Source: Actinocorallia populi (lineage in GTDB: Bacteria; Actinomycetota; Actinomycetes; Streptosporangiales; Streptosporangiaceae). From it: a DNA stretch of 64,000 bases. Within the stretch, counting starts at the first letter, position 1, and the number at the start of each line of letters is the position of its first letter. This document shows positions 51,917-61,045 of this stretch, piece by piece. Below the pieces are notes generated by a model. The model did not search any database and was not told the origin of the DNA. It saw nothing but the letters and a program-made list of their open reading frames with translations. Made by a program: the position numbers and the translations under genes. The DNA lies in contig NZ_PVZV01000001.1 of assembly GCF_002995495.1 (NCBI RefSeq), positions 310,001 through 374,000 on the forward strand. Direction: 5' to 3'.

Positions 51917-51953
51917 GTCGTAGGGGCCGTCCCGCCGGGACGGCCCCTACGAC
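51917..51953. terminator. Bidirectional terminator between azoR-like and UvrA-like genes
   Basis: A perfect 17-bp stem (51917-51933 and 51937-51953, arm GTCGTAGGGGCCGTCCC) with a 3-base loop, exactly between convergent stop codons. Confidence 0.88.
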
Positions 51954-51974
51954 GCTGCCTCGGAGGAAGGCCTC

Positions 51975-54458
51975 TCAGCCGGACAGCGCCTCCTTCAGGA
52001 ACCTGCCGGTGTGCCCCGTGCTCCCGGCGACCTCCTCGGGTGTGCCCGCGGCGACCAGTTTCCCGCCCCGGTCGCCTCCGTCGGGGCCGATGTCGACCAC
52101 CCAGTCCGCCGTCTTGATCACATCGATGCAGTGGCTGACGGTGATGACGGTGTGCCCCTTGTCCACCAGGCTGTGCAGCACCGTCAGCAGGCGGTCGACA
52201 TCGCTCGAGTGCAGCCCGTTCGTGGGCTCGTCCAGCAGGTACAGGGTGTGCGCGCCCGCCTTGCGCTGCAGCTCGTTGGCGAGCTTGATGCGCTGTGCCT
52301 CGCCGCCCGACAGGGTGTTCGCGGGCTGCCCCAGGCGCAGGTAGCCGAGCCCGACCGCGCACAGCACCTGCAGCGGGGCGACGATCGCCGGCACGCCCTC
52401 GAAGAAGTCGAGCGCCTCGGCGATGGGCAGTTCCAGGACCTCCGCGATCGTGCGGCCCCGGTAGCGGACCAGGAGGGTCTCCTCGTTGTACCGGGCGCCT
52501 TCGCACTTGTCGCACCGCAGGAACACGTCCGGAAGGAAGTGCATCTCCATCCTGACGGTTCCGTCGCCCGAACACCCCTCGCAGCGCCCGCCCGGCGAGT
52601 TGAAGGAGAACCGCCCGAGCTTGAAGCCGCGCGCCTTGGCCTCCTCGGTCCGCGCGAACTCCTTGCGTATCTGGTCGAAGATCCCCGTGTAGGTGGCGGG
52701 GGTGGACCGGCCGGACCTGCCGATCGGCGCCTGATCCACCCGGATGACGCGGTCGACGTGGGCGAGGCCCTCGATCCGGTCGTGGGCGCCGGGCGGCGGC
52801 GCCTCGCCGCCGAGCGCGCCCTCCACCGCCGGGTACAGGATGGCGTCCACCAGCGTCGACTTGCCCGCGCCCGAGACCCCGGTGACGGCGACGAAGCAGC
52901 CCAGCGGGAACGCCGCGTCGATCCCGGTGAGGTTGTGCTCCCGCGCCCCCCGCACCATGATCTCGTACCCGGGCCGCGGCGCCCTCCGCGGCGGCACGGC
53001 GATCCGGCGCCTGCCGCTGAGGTAGCCGCCGGTCAGCGACTCCTCGTCGGCCAGCAGGTCCGCCACCGGGCCGGCGAACGTCAGCTCGCCCCCGTGCTCG
53101 CCCGCCGCCGGACCCAGCTCGACCACCCAGTCCGCGGCCCTGATCACCTGGTGGTCGTGCTCCACCACGGCCACGGTGTTGCCCTGGTCGCGCAGCGTCC
53201 GCAGGGTCGAGACCAGGTGTTCGGTGTCCTTGGGGTGCAGCCCCGCGCTCGGCTCGTCCAGGACGTACAGCAGCCCGAACATGTTCTGGCCGAGCAGGCC
53301 CGCCATCCTGACCCGCTGGGCCTCGCCGCCCGACATGGTGCGGGCCGGCCGGTCCAGGGTCAGGTAGTCGAGGCCGACGTCGACCAGGTACCCCAGCCGC
53401 TGGACGATCTCCCCGGTCGCCTGGGCGGCCACCTCGCCGTCCCGGCCCGGCAGCCGCAGCTCCTCGAAGAAGCGCAGGCAGTCCGCGACCTGGAGCCCGG
53501 TCGCCTCGGCGATGCCGAGTCCGCCGACCTTCACCGCGAGCTGCGCGGGGAGCAGCCGCCCTCCGCCGCAGGCGTCGCACCGCGCGGGCCGCATGTAGTT
53601 CTCCAGCTGGCCGAAGCTCTCGCCCTGCTTGGCGCGGTACCGCTCGTACAGCCAGGGCGCCGCCCCGACGAACGTCAGGTCCTCCACCCCGCCTCCGCCC
53701 TTGCGGTACTTGCGGCACCGCACCGGGATGCCCGTGGCGTACAGCAACCGGTCCCGCAGGTCCTCGGGCAGCTCGCGCCAGGGCGTGTCCAGGCTGTGGC
53801 CCTCGGCCAGCACCAGGGCACGTGACTTGTTCTGTTCGGGTTCGGCGAAGTTCGTCCGCCACGGCGCGATGGCGCCCTCGAGCAGCGACAGGCCGTCATC
53901 GGTGACCAGCGTCTCCGGGACGACGACCAGGCGGGTACCCACCCCGAGGCACTCCGGGCACTGCCCGAACGGCAGGTTGAAGGAGAACGCGCCAGGGGAC
54001 ATGTCCGGCACCGGGGTGTCGTGCCCCTCCGGGCACACCGGCGCGGATCCGGTGCCCGGGTCCTTCAGCTCCTGGTCGCACACGGTGCAGTGCGGGCGGC
54101 CGCTGCGCGCGTACACCACCCGCATCAGATCGTAGATCTCCGTCGCCGTGCCGACCGTCGACCTGGGGCTGCGGGAGGCGGAGGAGCGCTGGTCGACGGC
54201 GACCGCCGTGCACATGCCCTCCAGCCGGTCCACGGCGGGCTTGTCCAGCTGCTGCATGAACTGCCGCGCGAACGTGGACATCGACTGCAGCTGCCTGCGC
54301 TGCCCCTCCGCGTAGACGGTGGCGAAGGCCAGGGACGACTTGCCCGAGCCCGAAACGCCGGTGAACACGGTCAGGGTCCGGTGCGGCAGGTCGACGTCGA
54401 CGTTCTTGAGGTTGTGCTCTCTGGCGCCGCGCACCACGAGTTTGTCCGGAAGTGCCAT
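51975..54458 (-). CDS. UvrA-like excinuclease ATPase of the drug-resistance (DrrC) type
   Basis: 827 residues, shorter than housekeeping UvrA (about 950), as expected for class II UvrA/DrrC proteins missing the UvrB-interacting insert. Two ABC ATPase halves: Walker A GVSGSGKSS near 34 and GVSGAGKST near 526; signatures MSGGEAQRVRMAG near 376 and LSGGEAQRIKLAN near 716. Zinc-knuckle Cys pairs are present (CPECLGVG, CEGCSGDG, CDKCEGA). DrrC removes intercalated daunorubicin from DNA. AAAGGGAG precedes ATG at 54458. The location beside biosynthetic genes supports self-resistance. Confidence 0.92.
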   Translation of the reverse strand: MALPDKLVVRGAREHNLKNVDVDLPHRTLTVFTGVSGSGKSSLAFATVYAEGQRRQLQSMSTFARQFMQQLDKPAVDRLEGMCTAVAVDQRSSASRSPRSTVGTATEIYDLMRVVYARSGRPHCTVCDQELKDPGTGSAPVCPEGHDTPVPDMSPGAFSFNLPFGQCPECLGVGTRLVVVPETLVTDDGLSLLEGAIAPWRTNFAEPEQNKSRALVLAEGHSLDTPWRELPEDLRDRLLYATGIPVRCRKYRKGGGGVEDLTFVGAAPWLYERYRAKQGESFGQLENYMRPARCDACGGGRLLPAQLAVKVGGLGIAEATGLQVADCLRFFEELRLPGRDGEVAAQATGEIVQRLGYLVDVGLDYLTLDRPARTMSGGEAQRVRMAGLLGQNMFGLLYVLDEPSAGLHPKDTEHLVSTLRTLRDQGNTVAVVEHDHQVIRAADWVVELGPAAGEHGGELTFAGPVADLLADEESLTGGYLSGRRRIAVPPRRAPRPGYEIMVRGAREHNLTGIDAAFPLGCFVAVTGVSGAGKSTLVDAILYPAVEGALGGEAPPPGAHDRIEGLAHVDRVIRVDQAPIGRSGRSTPATYTGIFDQIRKEFARTEEAKARGFKLGRFSFNSPGGRCEGCSGDGTVRMEMHFLPDVFLRCDKCEGARYNEETLLVRYRGRTIAEVLELPIAEALDFFEGVPAIVAPLQVLCAVGLGYLRLGQPANTLSGGEAQRIKLANELQRKAGAHTLYLLDEPTNGLHSSDVDRLLTVLHSLVDKGHTVITVSHCIDVIKTADWVVDIGPDGGDRGGKLVAAGTPEEVAGSTGHTGRFLKEALSG

Positions 54459-54584
54459 GATCTCCCTTTCCTGAGCGGTGGCGTTCCACCGTCGCAGGGG
54501 CTCCTCGACGCGCACTTGACCCGACTTCCAGAGCGGCCCGGCACGTTTGCCGCAAGATGGTCGTACCGACAAAGGAGACAAGAC

Positions 54585-55688
54585 GTGCTCACCCTCCGGG
54601 CCCTCAACCGCGCCTACCTTGACCGGCAGCTGCTGCTACGCCGCTCGGAGATGACGGTGCCGCAAGCTCTGGAGCACCTGGTCGGGCTCCAGGCGCAGTC
54701 CACGCACACCTGGTACCTCGGCCTGTGGACCCGCCTCGCGGACTACACGCCCGAGCCCACGGGGCAGCTGCTCACCGACCGGCGGGTGGTCCGGATGGCG
54801 CTCATGCGCTCCACCATCCACCTGGTGACCGCCGACGACTGCCTCTGGCTCAGGCCCCTGGTCGAGCCGGTCATCGAGCGGATGACCAAGGCCGTGTTCG
54901 GCCGGAACGTCGCCGGTCTCGAGCGTGCCGAGATCGAGGCCGAGGCCCGGCGCCTGATGCGGGAGGAGCCGCGGACGTTCAGCGAGCTCGGCCGCCGCAT
55001 GGCCGAGCGGTGGCCCGGCCACGACCCCGCCTCGATGGCCCAGATGGCCCGCGCGTACGTCCCGCTGGTCCAGGTGCCGCCGCGCGGAGTGTGGGGCAGG
55101 ACCGGGCAGGCCGCCCACCTCCCGGTGGAGACCTGGCTGGGTCGGCCGGTCGATCCCGGCGCCTCCCTGGAGACCCTGGTCCTGCGCTACCTGGCGGCGT
55201 TCGGGCCCGCCACGGTCCGCGACGTCCAGCACTGGAGCGGCCTCACCCGCCTGGCCGAGGTCGTGGACCGGCTCAGGTCCCGGCTCGCGGTGTTCCGCGG
55301 CGAGGACGGGCGCGAGCTGTTCGACCTGCCGGACGCCCCGAGGCCCGACCCGGACACCCCCGCCCCGGTCCGCTTCATCTACGACTTCGACAACCTGCTC
55401 CGCTCGCACGCCGACATCACCCGGGTGAAGACCGTGGACTTCGCCGCGCACGGGTTCACCGCGCGGACCGGCCAGGAACCCCAGGTGGTCCTCGTGGACG
55501 GCTTCGTGGGCGCCACCTGGACGCTGGTCACCAAGCGGGGCACCGCGACCCTGACCGTCCGGCCGTTCCGCGAGCTCACCGCGACCCAGCGGGACGACCT
55601 GTACTCCGAGGCCGAGGCCATGATCGCGTTCTCCAGCCCGAAGGCGAAGGCCCGCGACATCGTGCTGGAGCCGCCGACTCCCGGGTGA
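54585..55688 (+). CDS. HTH_42 winged-helix protein, AlkZ-like DNA glycosylase candidate
   Basis: 367 residues of the HTH_42 superfamily. LLLRRSEMTVPQALEHLVGL is followed by the motif Q36-A37-Q38, matching the catalytic QxQ of AlkZ, the azinomycin self-resistance glycosylase (YcaQ has QxD instead). VVRMALMRSTIHLVTADDC, FSELGRRMAERWPGHDPASM (winged helix), YDFDNLLRSHADITR and DGFVGATWTL follow in order. AlkZ-type enzymes unhook bulky N7-guanine adducts and crosslinks. GTG at 54585 is set by AAAGGAG. Housekeeping homologues without known substrate also exist. The UvrA-like gene stands divergent, so the two could share control. Confidence 0.82.
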   Translation: MLTLRALNRAYLDRQLLLRRSEMTVPQALEHLVGLQAQSTHTWYLGLWTRLADYTPEPTGQLLTDRRVVRMALMRSTIHLVTADDCLWLRPLVEPVIERMTKAVFGRNVAGLERAEIEAEARRLMREEPRTFSELGRRMAERWPGHDPASMAQMARAYVPLVQVPPRGVWGRTGQAAHLPVETWLGRPVDPGASLETLVLRYLAAFGPATVRDVQHWSGLTRLAEVVDRLRSRLAVFRGEDGRELFDLPDAPRPDPDTPAPVRFIYDFDNLLRSHADITRVKTVDFAAHGFTARTGQEPQVVLVDGFVGATWTLVTKRGTATLTVRPFRELTATQRDDLYSEAEAMIAFSSPKAKARDIVLEPPTPG

Positions 55689-56465
55689 TCAGGCCGTGGC
55701 GCGCCGGTTGCGGTCCTCGAGCCGCTGCTGCAGCACGTTGATCCCGTCGAGCCAGCCTTCGTGGTCGGTCACCCGGGCGGCCGCGTGGTCGGCCGCCTCG
55801 GGATGCGGGAGGATCAGGAAGCGCCCTTCCTCGATGCCCTTGAGCACGGCGTCCGCGACCTCCTCCGGCCCGATCGCGGCCGAGGTGAGCATCAGGTCGG
55901 CCGAGCCCTCGGAGACGTGGTGCAGCCCGGTGCGCACCCCGCGCGGGCACACCGCGTGCACCTCGATCCCGCGGTGCCGGTAGGTGACCGCCAGCCATTC
56001 CGCGAAGGCGAGCGCCGCGTGCTTGGACACGCTGTACGGAGCGGAGCCGATCATGGTGGTCATCCCCGCGGCCGAGACCGTGGCGACGAAGCGGCCCCGG
56101 CCGCGCTCCAGCCAGCCGGGGAGCAGCTCGCGCGCCGCCCGGACGTGCGCCTTGAGGTTCACCTCGAGGGCCGAGTCCCACACCTCCTCCGGTGTCTCGG
56201 GGCCGCCGGTCGGCGCGATCCCTGCATTGGCGCAGAAGATGTCGACGGTCCCGCCCAGCGCGTCGAGGGCGGCCGGCACGATGGCGCAGGCGTCGCCGGG
56301 CAGGGCCGTCCCCCCTATCTCGGCGGCGACCGCCCCGGCCCGCTCCGGATGCCGGTCGTTGACCACGACCTGGGCGCCCTCGGCCGCGAACCGCCTGGCC
56401 AGGGCGGCGCCGATGCCCCGGCCCGCCCCGGTGACGACGACCTTGGCGCCGATCAGGCTCTCCAT
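55689..56465 (-). CDS. Short-chain dehydrogenase/reductase near the cluster edge
   Basis: 258 residues, classical SDR: VTGAGRGIGAALARRF, FCANAGIAPTGG, Ser in TVSAAGMTTM, and YSVSKHAALAFAEW. HAVCPRGVRTGLHHVS follows, and the C-terminal RLEDRNRRATA is polar. The substrate could be a polyketide or an alcohol; no feature decides. Its stop meets the HTH_42 stop with no gap, and its start is 13 bases after the epimerase stop, so it is the last gene of the minus-strand run 59,911 to 55,689. Confidence 0.88.
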   Translation of the reverse strand: MESLIGAKVVVTGAGRGIGAALARRFAAEGAQVVVNDRHPERAGAVAAEIGGTALPGDACAIVPAALDALGGTVDIFCANAGIAPTGGPETPEEVWDSALEVNLKAHVRAARELLPGWLERGRGRFVATVSAAGMTTMIGSAPYSVSKHAALAFAEWLAVTYRHRGIEVHAVCPRGVRTGLHHVSEGSADLMLTSAAIGPEEVADAVLKGIEEGRFLILPHPEAADHAAARVTDHEGWLDGINVLQQRLEDRNRRATA

Positions 56466-56478
56466 CGTTCCTGCCTCC

Positions 56479-57108
56479 TCATCGTGCGGCCGGGCGCCGG
56501 TGCGCCACCGCGCCCCAGGCCGCGTCCGCCTCCCGGCATGTGGCGTAGTCGGGCAGCAAGTGCCGCTCTCTCGCCTGGGCGAGCGTGAGCCCTTCCCTGT
56601 CCCGTGGCGACAGGATCGGCTCCATCCCCTCCGGGATGGGCAGGCGCAGTTCGGGGTCGAGGGGGTTCAGGGCGTGTTCGTACTCCGCGACGTAGGCGGT
56701 GGAGAGCAGGTAGGCCATGGTGGTGTCGTCCTCCAGCGAGACGAACAGGTGCCCCACGCCCACCGGGAGGTACACCGAAGTGAACCCGTCCTGGCCCAGC
56801 GTGACCGCGTCCCAGCGCCCGAACGTCGGCGACCCCGTCCTGGTGTCCACGACGACGTCGAGCGCCCGGCCGCGCGAGCAGAAGGCGTACTTGGCCATTC
56901 CCGGCGGTGTCGCGGTGAAATGGACACCCCGGACGACCCCGCGGCGAGACCGGCTGTAGCTGCACTGCGCCACCGGAAAGAGCGCGTGCCCCACTGCCTC
57001 GGTGAACGCCGCCTCCTGGTACGGCGAGAGGAACACGCCGCGGTCGTCGGGGAAGGAGCCTGCGGCGAACGCGTAGGCTCCCTCGACCGTCAGTTCATGC
57101 GCCCGCAT
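56479..57108 (-). CDS. dTDP-4-keto-6-deoxyhexose 3,5-epimerase (RmlC family)
   Basis: 209 residues, cupin fold. FPDDRGVFLSPYQEAAFTEA, the catalytic His in RGVVRGVHFTATPPGMAKY, DVVVDTRTGSPTFGRWD, and LPVGVGHLFVSLEDDTTMAY then STAYVAEYEHALNPLDPEL carry the RmlC signature (His, Asp and Tyr base/acid). Antibiotic-cluster members act as 3,5- or 5-epimerases and set the L-configuration of deoxysugars. It sits 3 bases after the fused glycosyltransferase gene on the same strand, so it is co-transcribed with it. Confidence 0.9.
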   Translation of the reverse strand: MRAHELTVEGAYAFAAGSFPDDRGVFLSPYQEAAFTEAVGHALFPVAQCSYSRSRRGVVRGVHFTATPPGMAKYAFCSRGRALDVVVDTRTGSPTFGRWDAVTLGQDGFTSVYLPVGVGHLFVSLEDDTTMAYLLSTAYVAEYEHALNPLDPELRLPIPEGMEPILSPRDREGLTLAQARERHLLPDYATCREADAAWGAVAHRRPAAR

Positions 57109-57111
57109 GGC

Positions 57112-59001
57112 CTACTTACCCCGCACTCCGACGAAGAGGCCCGGCCCCACGTGCTCGTACGGCACGTACTCCACGGTGAGCCCCGCCCGCTCGAACGCCG
57201 CTTGGTACCGCTCCCTGTCGAACAGGCTCATCACGTGCGTGTCCGTGAAGTGCCGCAGGCCGGACTCGCGCTCCGCGACCACGTAGTTCACCTCCATCCG
57301 GCTCGCCCGTCCGTGCGGCTCGCGCACCGTGTGGGAGATCCGCGAGATGGTGCGCCCGTCCACGGCGACCACGTCGCCCGCGACATGGCCGGGCGTGAAC
57401 GTGTCCGGGAACCACCACGGCTCGACGACGACGACGCCGCCGGGGTTCAGATGCCGGGCGAAGGTGCGCAGCGTCGCGTCCAGGTCCTCCTCGGTCGGCA
57501 GGTAGCCGAACGAGCTGAACATGCAGGTGATCGCGTCGAAGGTCTCACCGAGGGTGAAGTCCCGCATGTCGCCCTGGGTCACCGGGACATCGGGCACGTA
57601 CGACCTGGCGATCTCCAGCATCTCCGCGGAGATGTCCAGGCCCGCCACGCGGTCGAAGGCACCGGTGAAGAACTTCAGGTGCGAGCCGGTGCCGCAGGCG
57701 ACGTCGAGCAGGGACGCCGCCGCCGGGGCGCGGTCGCGGACGTGCCCGATGACGATCTCGGATTCGGCGGCGTAGTCCTTGCCCCGCCCCCGGTAGAACG
57801 CCTCGTACACATCCGCCCGCGCGTAGATGTCGACGATGTCGTCCGCCGGCACCCGCGCTCCCCGCTCGACGAGCCTCTCCAGCACGGAGACGACCTCGTC
57901 GGCCGGAGGCAGTGCGGCGATCTCGCGGGCGATCTCGCGGGCGCGGTCGCGGTAGGAGGAGTCGGCGAGCAGCTTCTCGCAGGCCGCGGTGATCGCGGCG
58001 GTGGTGTTCTCGCCGAGCGGCAGGGTGATCGCCGCGCCGTAGTCCGCGATCCGCTGCGCCGCCGGGACGGACACCCCGCGCGCGGGGATGAGGAGCTGCG
58101 GCACCCCGGCGCTCAGCGCGGTCATCTCCGTGGCCCCGCCGCCGTGGTGGACCAGCAGGTCGCAGGTGGGCACCAGCACGTCCAGCGGGACCCAGCCGAC
58201 CCTGCCCTCGGGGAACTGCGTGCGCAGCTCCGACGCGATGTCGTCGGGCGCCGCGACCACGATCTCCAGGTCGGAGAACGCCGGGTTCCCGGCGAGCTCC
58301 CGCAGGAACTCGGCGCCCAGCAGCTCGTCCTTGCCCACCCGGCTTCCTCCGGTGACGCAGACCCGGCGGCGCTCGCCCCGCGTGTACATCCAGGGCTCCA
58401 GGGGGAGCTGCCGGTTGGCCGCGACGAAGCGGAGCGGCTGGTCGTCCCGGGCGTCGGCCGGGAGCAGGCTCGGCGGCGTGATCTCGATGAACAGGTCGGG
58501 CTCGGGGAGGCCGGTCAGGCCGAGCTCGCTGAGCTCGGGTTCCAGCTCGGCGACGGCGGCGGCGTCGAAACCGGTGTTGTCGATGGCGTCCCAGGCGTGC
58601 CGGACGTACGGGACGCCCAGCTCGCGCGCCAGGAGGCCGGCGGCGTAGCAGAGCGAGCCGCCGACCACCAGCTGCGGCCGCCAGTCCCGGCCGAGCGCGC
58701 TGAGCCCCTCGCGGCCGGCGAGCGCGAGCCTGGCGAAGGCGCTGCCGACGAACCGCTGCTCCTCGGCCAGATTCGTCGGGGGCTTCACCCTGTTGCCGGA
58801 TCGGTCGGTGAACATGCACTGCCCCAGGCTCACGGGGGTGACCGCCACGGCCGGGAGGCCGATCTCGGTGGCGGAGGCCGCCGCCTCCGCGGGGGCCGCC
58901 ACCAGGATGTCGTGTCCCGCGTTCCGGGCCGCCGTCGCCAGTGGTGCGAGCGCGAACACGGTCGGCCCGCCGGCGCCGCCTGTGACGAACAAGATACGCA
59001 T
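57112..59001 (-). CDS. Fused glycosyltransferase (GT1) and aminosugar N,N-dimethyltransferase
   Basis: 629 residues in one uninterrupted frame. Residues 1-375 form a GT-B glycosyltransferase: MRILFVTGGAGGPTVFALAP, VVGGSLCYAAGLLA, and donor-site HHGGGATEMTALSAGVPQLL near 283-302, the layout of UrdGT2/AknS-type enzymes for dTDP-deoxysugars. From about 385 it is a DesVI/TylM1-type methyltransferase: AFYRGRGKDYAAESEIVI, LLDVACGTGSHLKFF near 428-442, GDMRDFTLGETFDAITCMFS, and VVVEPWWFPDTFTPGHVAG. It should attach a sugar and N-dimethylate a 3-aminosugar. AGAAGGAG precedes ATG at 59001. I recall no described fusion of this kind. Confidence 0.9.
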   Translation of the reverse strand: MRILFVTGGAGGPTVFALAPLATAARNAGHDILVAAPAEAAASATEIGLPAVAVTPVSLGQCMFTDRSGNRVKPPTNLAEEQRFVGSAFARLALAGREGLSALGRDWRPQLVVGGSLCYAAGLLARELGVPYVRHAWDAIDNTGFDAAAVAELEPELSELGLTGLPEPDLFIEITPPSLLPADARDDQPLRFVAANRQLPLEPWMYTRGERRRVCVTGGSRVGKDELLGAEFLRELAGNPAFSDLEIVVAAPDDIASELRTQFPEGRVGWVPLDVLVPTCDLLVHHGGGATEMTALSAGVPQLLIPARGVSVPAAQRIADYGAAITLPLGENTTAAITAACEKLLADSSYRDRAREIAREIAALPPADEVVSVLERLVERGARVPADDIVDIYARADVYEAFYRGRGKDYAAESEIVIGHVRDRAPAAASLLDVACGTGSHLKFFTGAFDRVAGLDISAEMLEIARSYVPDVPVTQGDMRDFTLGETFDAITCMFSSFGYLPTEEDLDATLRTFARHLNPGGVVVVEPWWFPDTFTPGHVAGDVVAVDGRTISRISHTVREPHGRASRMEVNYVVAERESGLRHFTDTHVMSLFDRERYQAAFERAGLTVEYVPYEHVGPGLFVGVRGK

Positions 59002-59104
59002 GCGTCTGTCTCCTTCTGGTGCTGGCCGGAGCGGTCGTCCACCCCGGGATCGACGCCGGCGACCCGGGCGCCCCCGCCTCGGCGGAGGCGCCCGGGTCAC
59101 TCGG

Positions 59105-59911
59105 TCAACGGCTGGCCGCCTTCTTGTACAGGTGGCTCGCGAGCGGCACGAACACGATCAGCAGGACCGCGGTCCAGATCAGCGAGGCGGCGACGGCGTT
59201 CTCCATCGGCCAGGCGCCGGACTGCGCGACTCCCGCGGGCGGGGTGTTCCCGAACAGCTCCCGGGTGGCCTGGGCGACCGCGGACACCGGATTCCATTCG
59301 GCCAGCACCCGCAGCACCGAGGGCAGGCCCTGACTCGGCACGAAGACATTGGAGATGAACGTGAACGGCAGGATCGCCATGAAGCTGACGTTCGCCAGCA
59401 CCTCGGGGGAACGCACCAGGAGGCCGGCCACGGACATCATCCACGAGGCGGCGTAGGCGAACGCGAACATCAGCGCGTACGCGGCAACGGCGTCGGTCAG
59501 CGAACCCCGGATCCGCCAGCCGACGAGCAGCCCCGTCGCCGTCAGCACGACCATGACGATCGCGATGTTCGCCAGGTCGCTGGTGGTCCGGCCGACCAGC
59601 ACCGCCGAGCGGGCGATCGGCAGGGAGCGGAACCGGTCGATCACGCCCTTCTGCAGGTCCTCCGAGAGCCCGACCGCCGTGTTCGACGCGGTGAACAGGA
59701 TCGTCTGGACCATGATCCCGACGACGAGGAACTCCCGGTAGCCCGTCCCCGGGACGTCGATGGCGCTGCCGAAGACGTACGCGAAGAGGAGCATGAAGAC
59801 GATCGGGGCGATCGTCGAGAAGATCAGGACGTCGGGAACCCGCTGGTTCTTGATGACGTTCCGCTTGGCGATGACCATGCCGTCGCCGAGCGACCGTGTC
59901 AGAGTGGCCAT
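59105..59911 (-). CDS. ABC-2 transporter permease (DrrB-like)
   Basis: 268 residues with six helices (VLIFSTIAPIVFMLLFAYVF, FLVVGIMVQTILFTASNTAV, AAYALMFAFAYAASWMMSVA, ANVSFMAILPFTFISNVFVP and a C-terminal SLIWTAVLLIVFVPLA). The EDLQKGVIDRFRSLPIARSA loop is the ABC-2 coupling segment of DrrB-type drug exporters. The ATG overlaps the ATPase stop (TGATG). It should form the membrane half of the exporter. The following glycosyltransferase fusion starts about 100 bases downstream on the same strand. Confidence 0.93.
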   Translation of the reverse strand: MATLTRSLGDGMVIAKRNVIKNQRVPDVLIFSTIAPIVFMLLFAYVFGSAIDVPGTGYREFLVVGIMVQTILFTASNTAVGLSEDLQKGVIDRFRSLPIARSAVLVGRTTSDLANIAIVMVVLTATGLLVGWRIRGSLTDAVAAYALMFAFAYAASWMMSVAGLLVRSPEVLANVSFMAILPFTFISNVFVPSQGLPSVLRVLAEWNPVSAVAQATRELFGNTPPAGVAQSGAWPMENAVAASLIWTAVLLIVFVPLASHLYKKAASR

Positions 59912-60891
59912 CAGAGCAGCTCCTTCTCACGGGTGTCCACCGGGGGCGCGTCCTCCACCGGGGTGCCGGTGAGGGTGAGGAAGACCTCGTCCAGCGTCGG
60001 GCGGCGCAGGCCCGCGTCCCTGAGCCGCAGGCCGGCTCCGTCGAGGACGCGGACGCCCGCCAGCAGCGCGTCCGAGCCGTCCGTCACCGGCACGGTCAGC
60101 CGCAGCGCCTTCTCGTCGACGACGATCTCGCCCTTGGCCAGCGGGACCAGTGCGGCACGGGCGGTGACCAGGTCTTCGGTGCGGCCCACGGTGAACTCGA
60201 GGCGTTCACCGTCGAGGCGGTCCTTGAGCTCGTCCGAGGTGCCCTCGGCGATGACCCTGCCGTGGTCGATGACCGCGATGCGGTCCGCCAGCTGGTCGGC
60301 CTCCTCCAGGTACTGGGTGGTGAGCAGCAGGGTGCTGCCGGAGGCCACCAGCTCGGAGATGACCTCCCACATGGCGATCCGGCTGCGCGGGTCCAGGCCG
60401 GTGGTGGGCTCGTCGAGGAACAGCACCGAAGGCCTGGCGACCAGCGCGCACGCCAGGTCGACGCGGCGCCGCATCCCGCCGGAGTAGCCCTTCACCGGCC
60501 GGTCCGCGGCCTCGGCGAGGTCGAAACGCTCCAGCAGCTCGTCCGCGCGCTTCCGGCTGCCCGCCCGGCCCAGGTGGTACAGGCGGCCGACCATGTCCAG
60601 GTTCTCGCGCGCGGTCAGATGCTCGTCCACCGCCGCGTACTGCCCGGACAGGCCGATCCGCTCGCGCACCCGGTCCGCGTCGGCGACGACGTCGAACCCG
60701 GCCACGGTGGCCCGTCCCGAATCGGCCCGCTGCAGGGTCGTCAGCACCTGGACGGAGGTGGTCTTCCCGGCTCCGTTGGGGCCGAGCAGGCCCATCACCG
60801 TGCCCTCCTCGACCGTGAAACTGACGCCGTCCAGTGCGGTCACCGCACCGAAGCGCTTCGTCAGCCCCTCAGCGACGATCGCGTCCGTCAT
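59911..60891 (-). CDS. ABC transporter ATPase (DrrA-like)
   Basis: 326 residues. Walker [15 protein letters not shown] near 38-51, Q-loop [15 protein letters not shown], signature [12 protein letters not shown], Walker [14 protein letters not shown] and switch TTQYLEEAD. The C-terminal extension of about 90 residues ([11 protein letters not shown]) is typical of DrrA-type ATPases that power export of antibiotics such as daunorubicin. GGAGG precedes ATG at 60891. Together with the overlapping permease it is the probable exporter of the cluster product. It is divergent from the aminotransferase. Confidence 0.94.
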   Translation of the reverse strand: MTDAIVAEGLTKRFGAVTALDGVSFTVEEGTVMGLLGPNGAGKTTSVQVLTTLQRADSGRATVAGFDVVADADRVRERIGLSGQYAAVDEHLTARENLDMVGRLYHLGRAGSRKRADELLERFDLAEAADRPVKGYSGGMRRRVDLACALVARPSVLFLDEPTTGLDPRSRIAMWEVISELVASGSTLLLTTQYLEEADQLADRIAVIDHGRVIAEGTSDELKDRLDGERLEFTVGRTEDLVTARAALVPLAKGEIVVDEKALRLTVPVTDGSDALLAGVRVLDGAGLRLRDAGLRRPTLDEVFLTLTGTPVEDAPPVDTREKELL

Positions 60892-61045
60892 GGCCACCTC
60901 CATTACGATCATTGGTGTCGTTCGTTGTTCTCCTCATCGGCCCCCAATCTGGGGCGAGGCCCTCGAGGCGGCATCGAGTCCAGGTGGACCGGGTCCCCCA
61001 GCGGCGCTCGAGCATTTCCCGACCCTTGCGCCGCACGCTCCGCCA
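60892..61045. other. Divergent promoter gap between exporter and aminotransferase
   Basis: 154 bases with no gene. An ACGATCATTGGTGTCGTTCG stretch (about 60906-60925) has interrupted ACGA/TCGT arms and could be a regulator site. No clear ribosome site precedes the aminotransferase ATG at 61046. Confidence 0.4.

Noticed and set aside
55984-59358. A 1124-aa + strand frame through the glycosylation genes
   Set aside because: Antisense to the SDR, epimerase and GT-methyltransferase genes, all of which have clear family motifs and ribosome sites on the minus strand.
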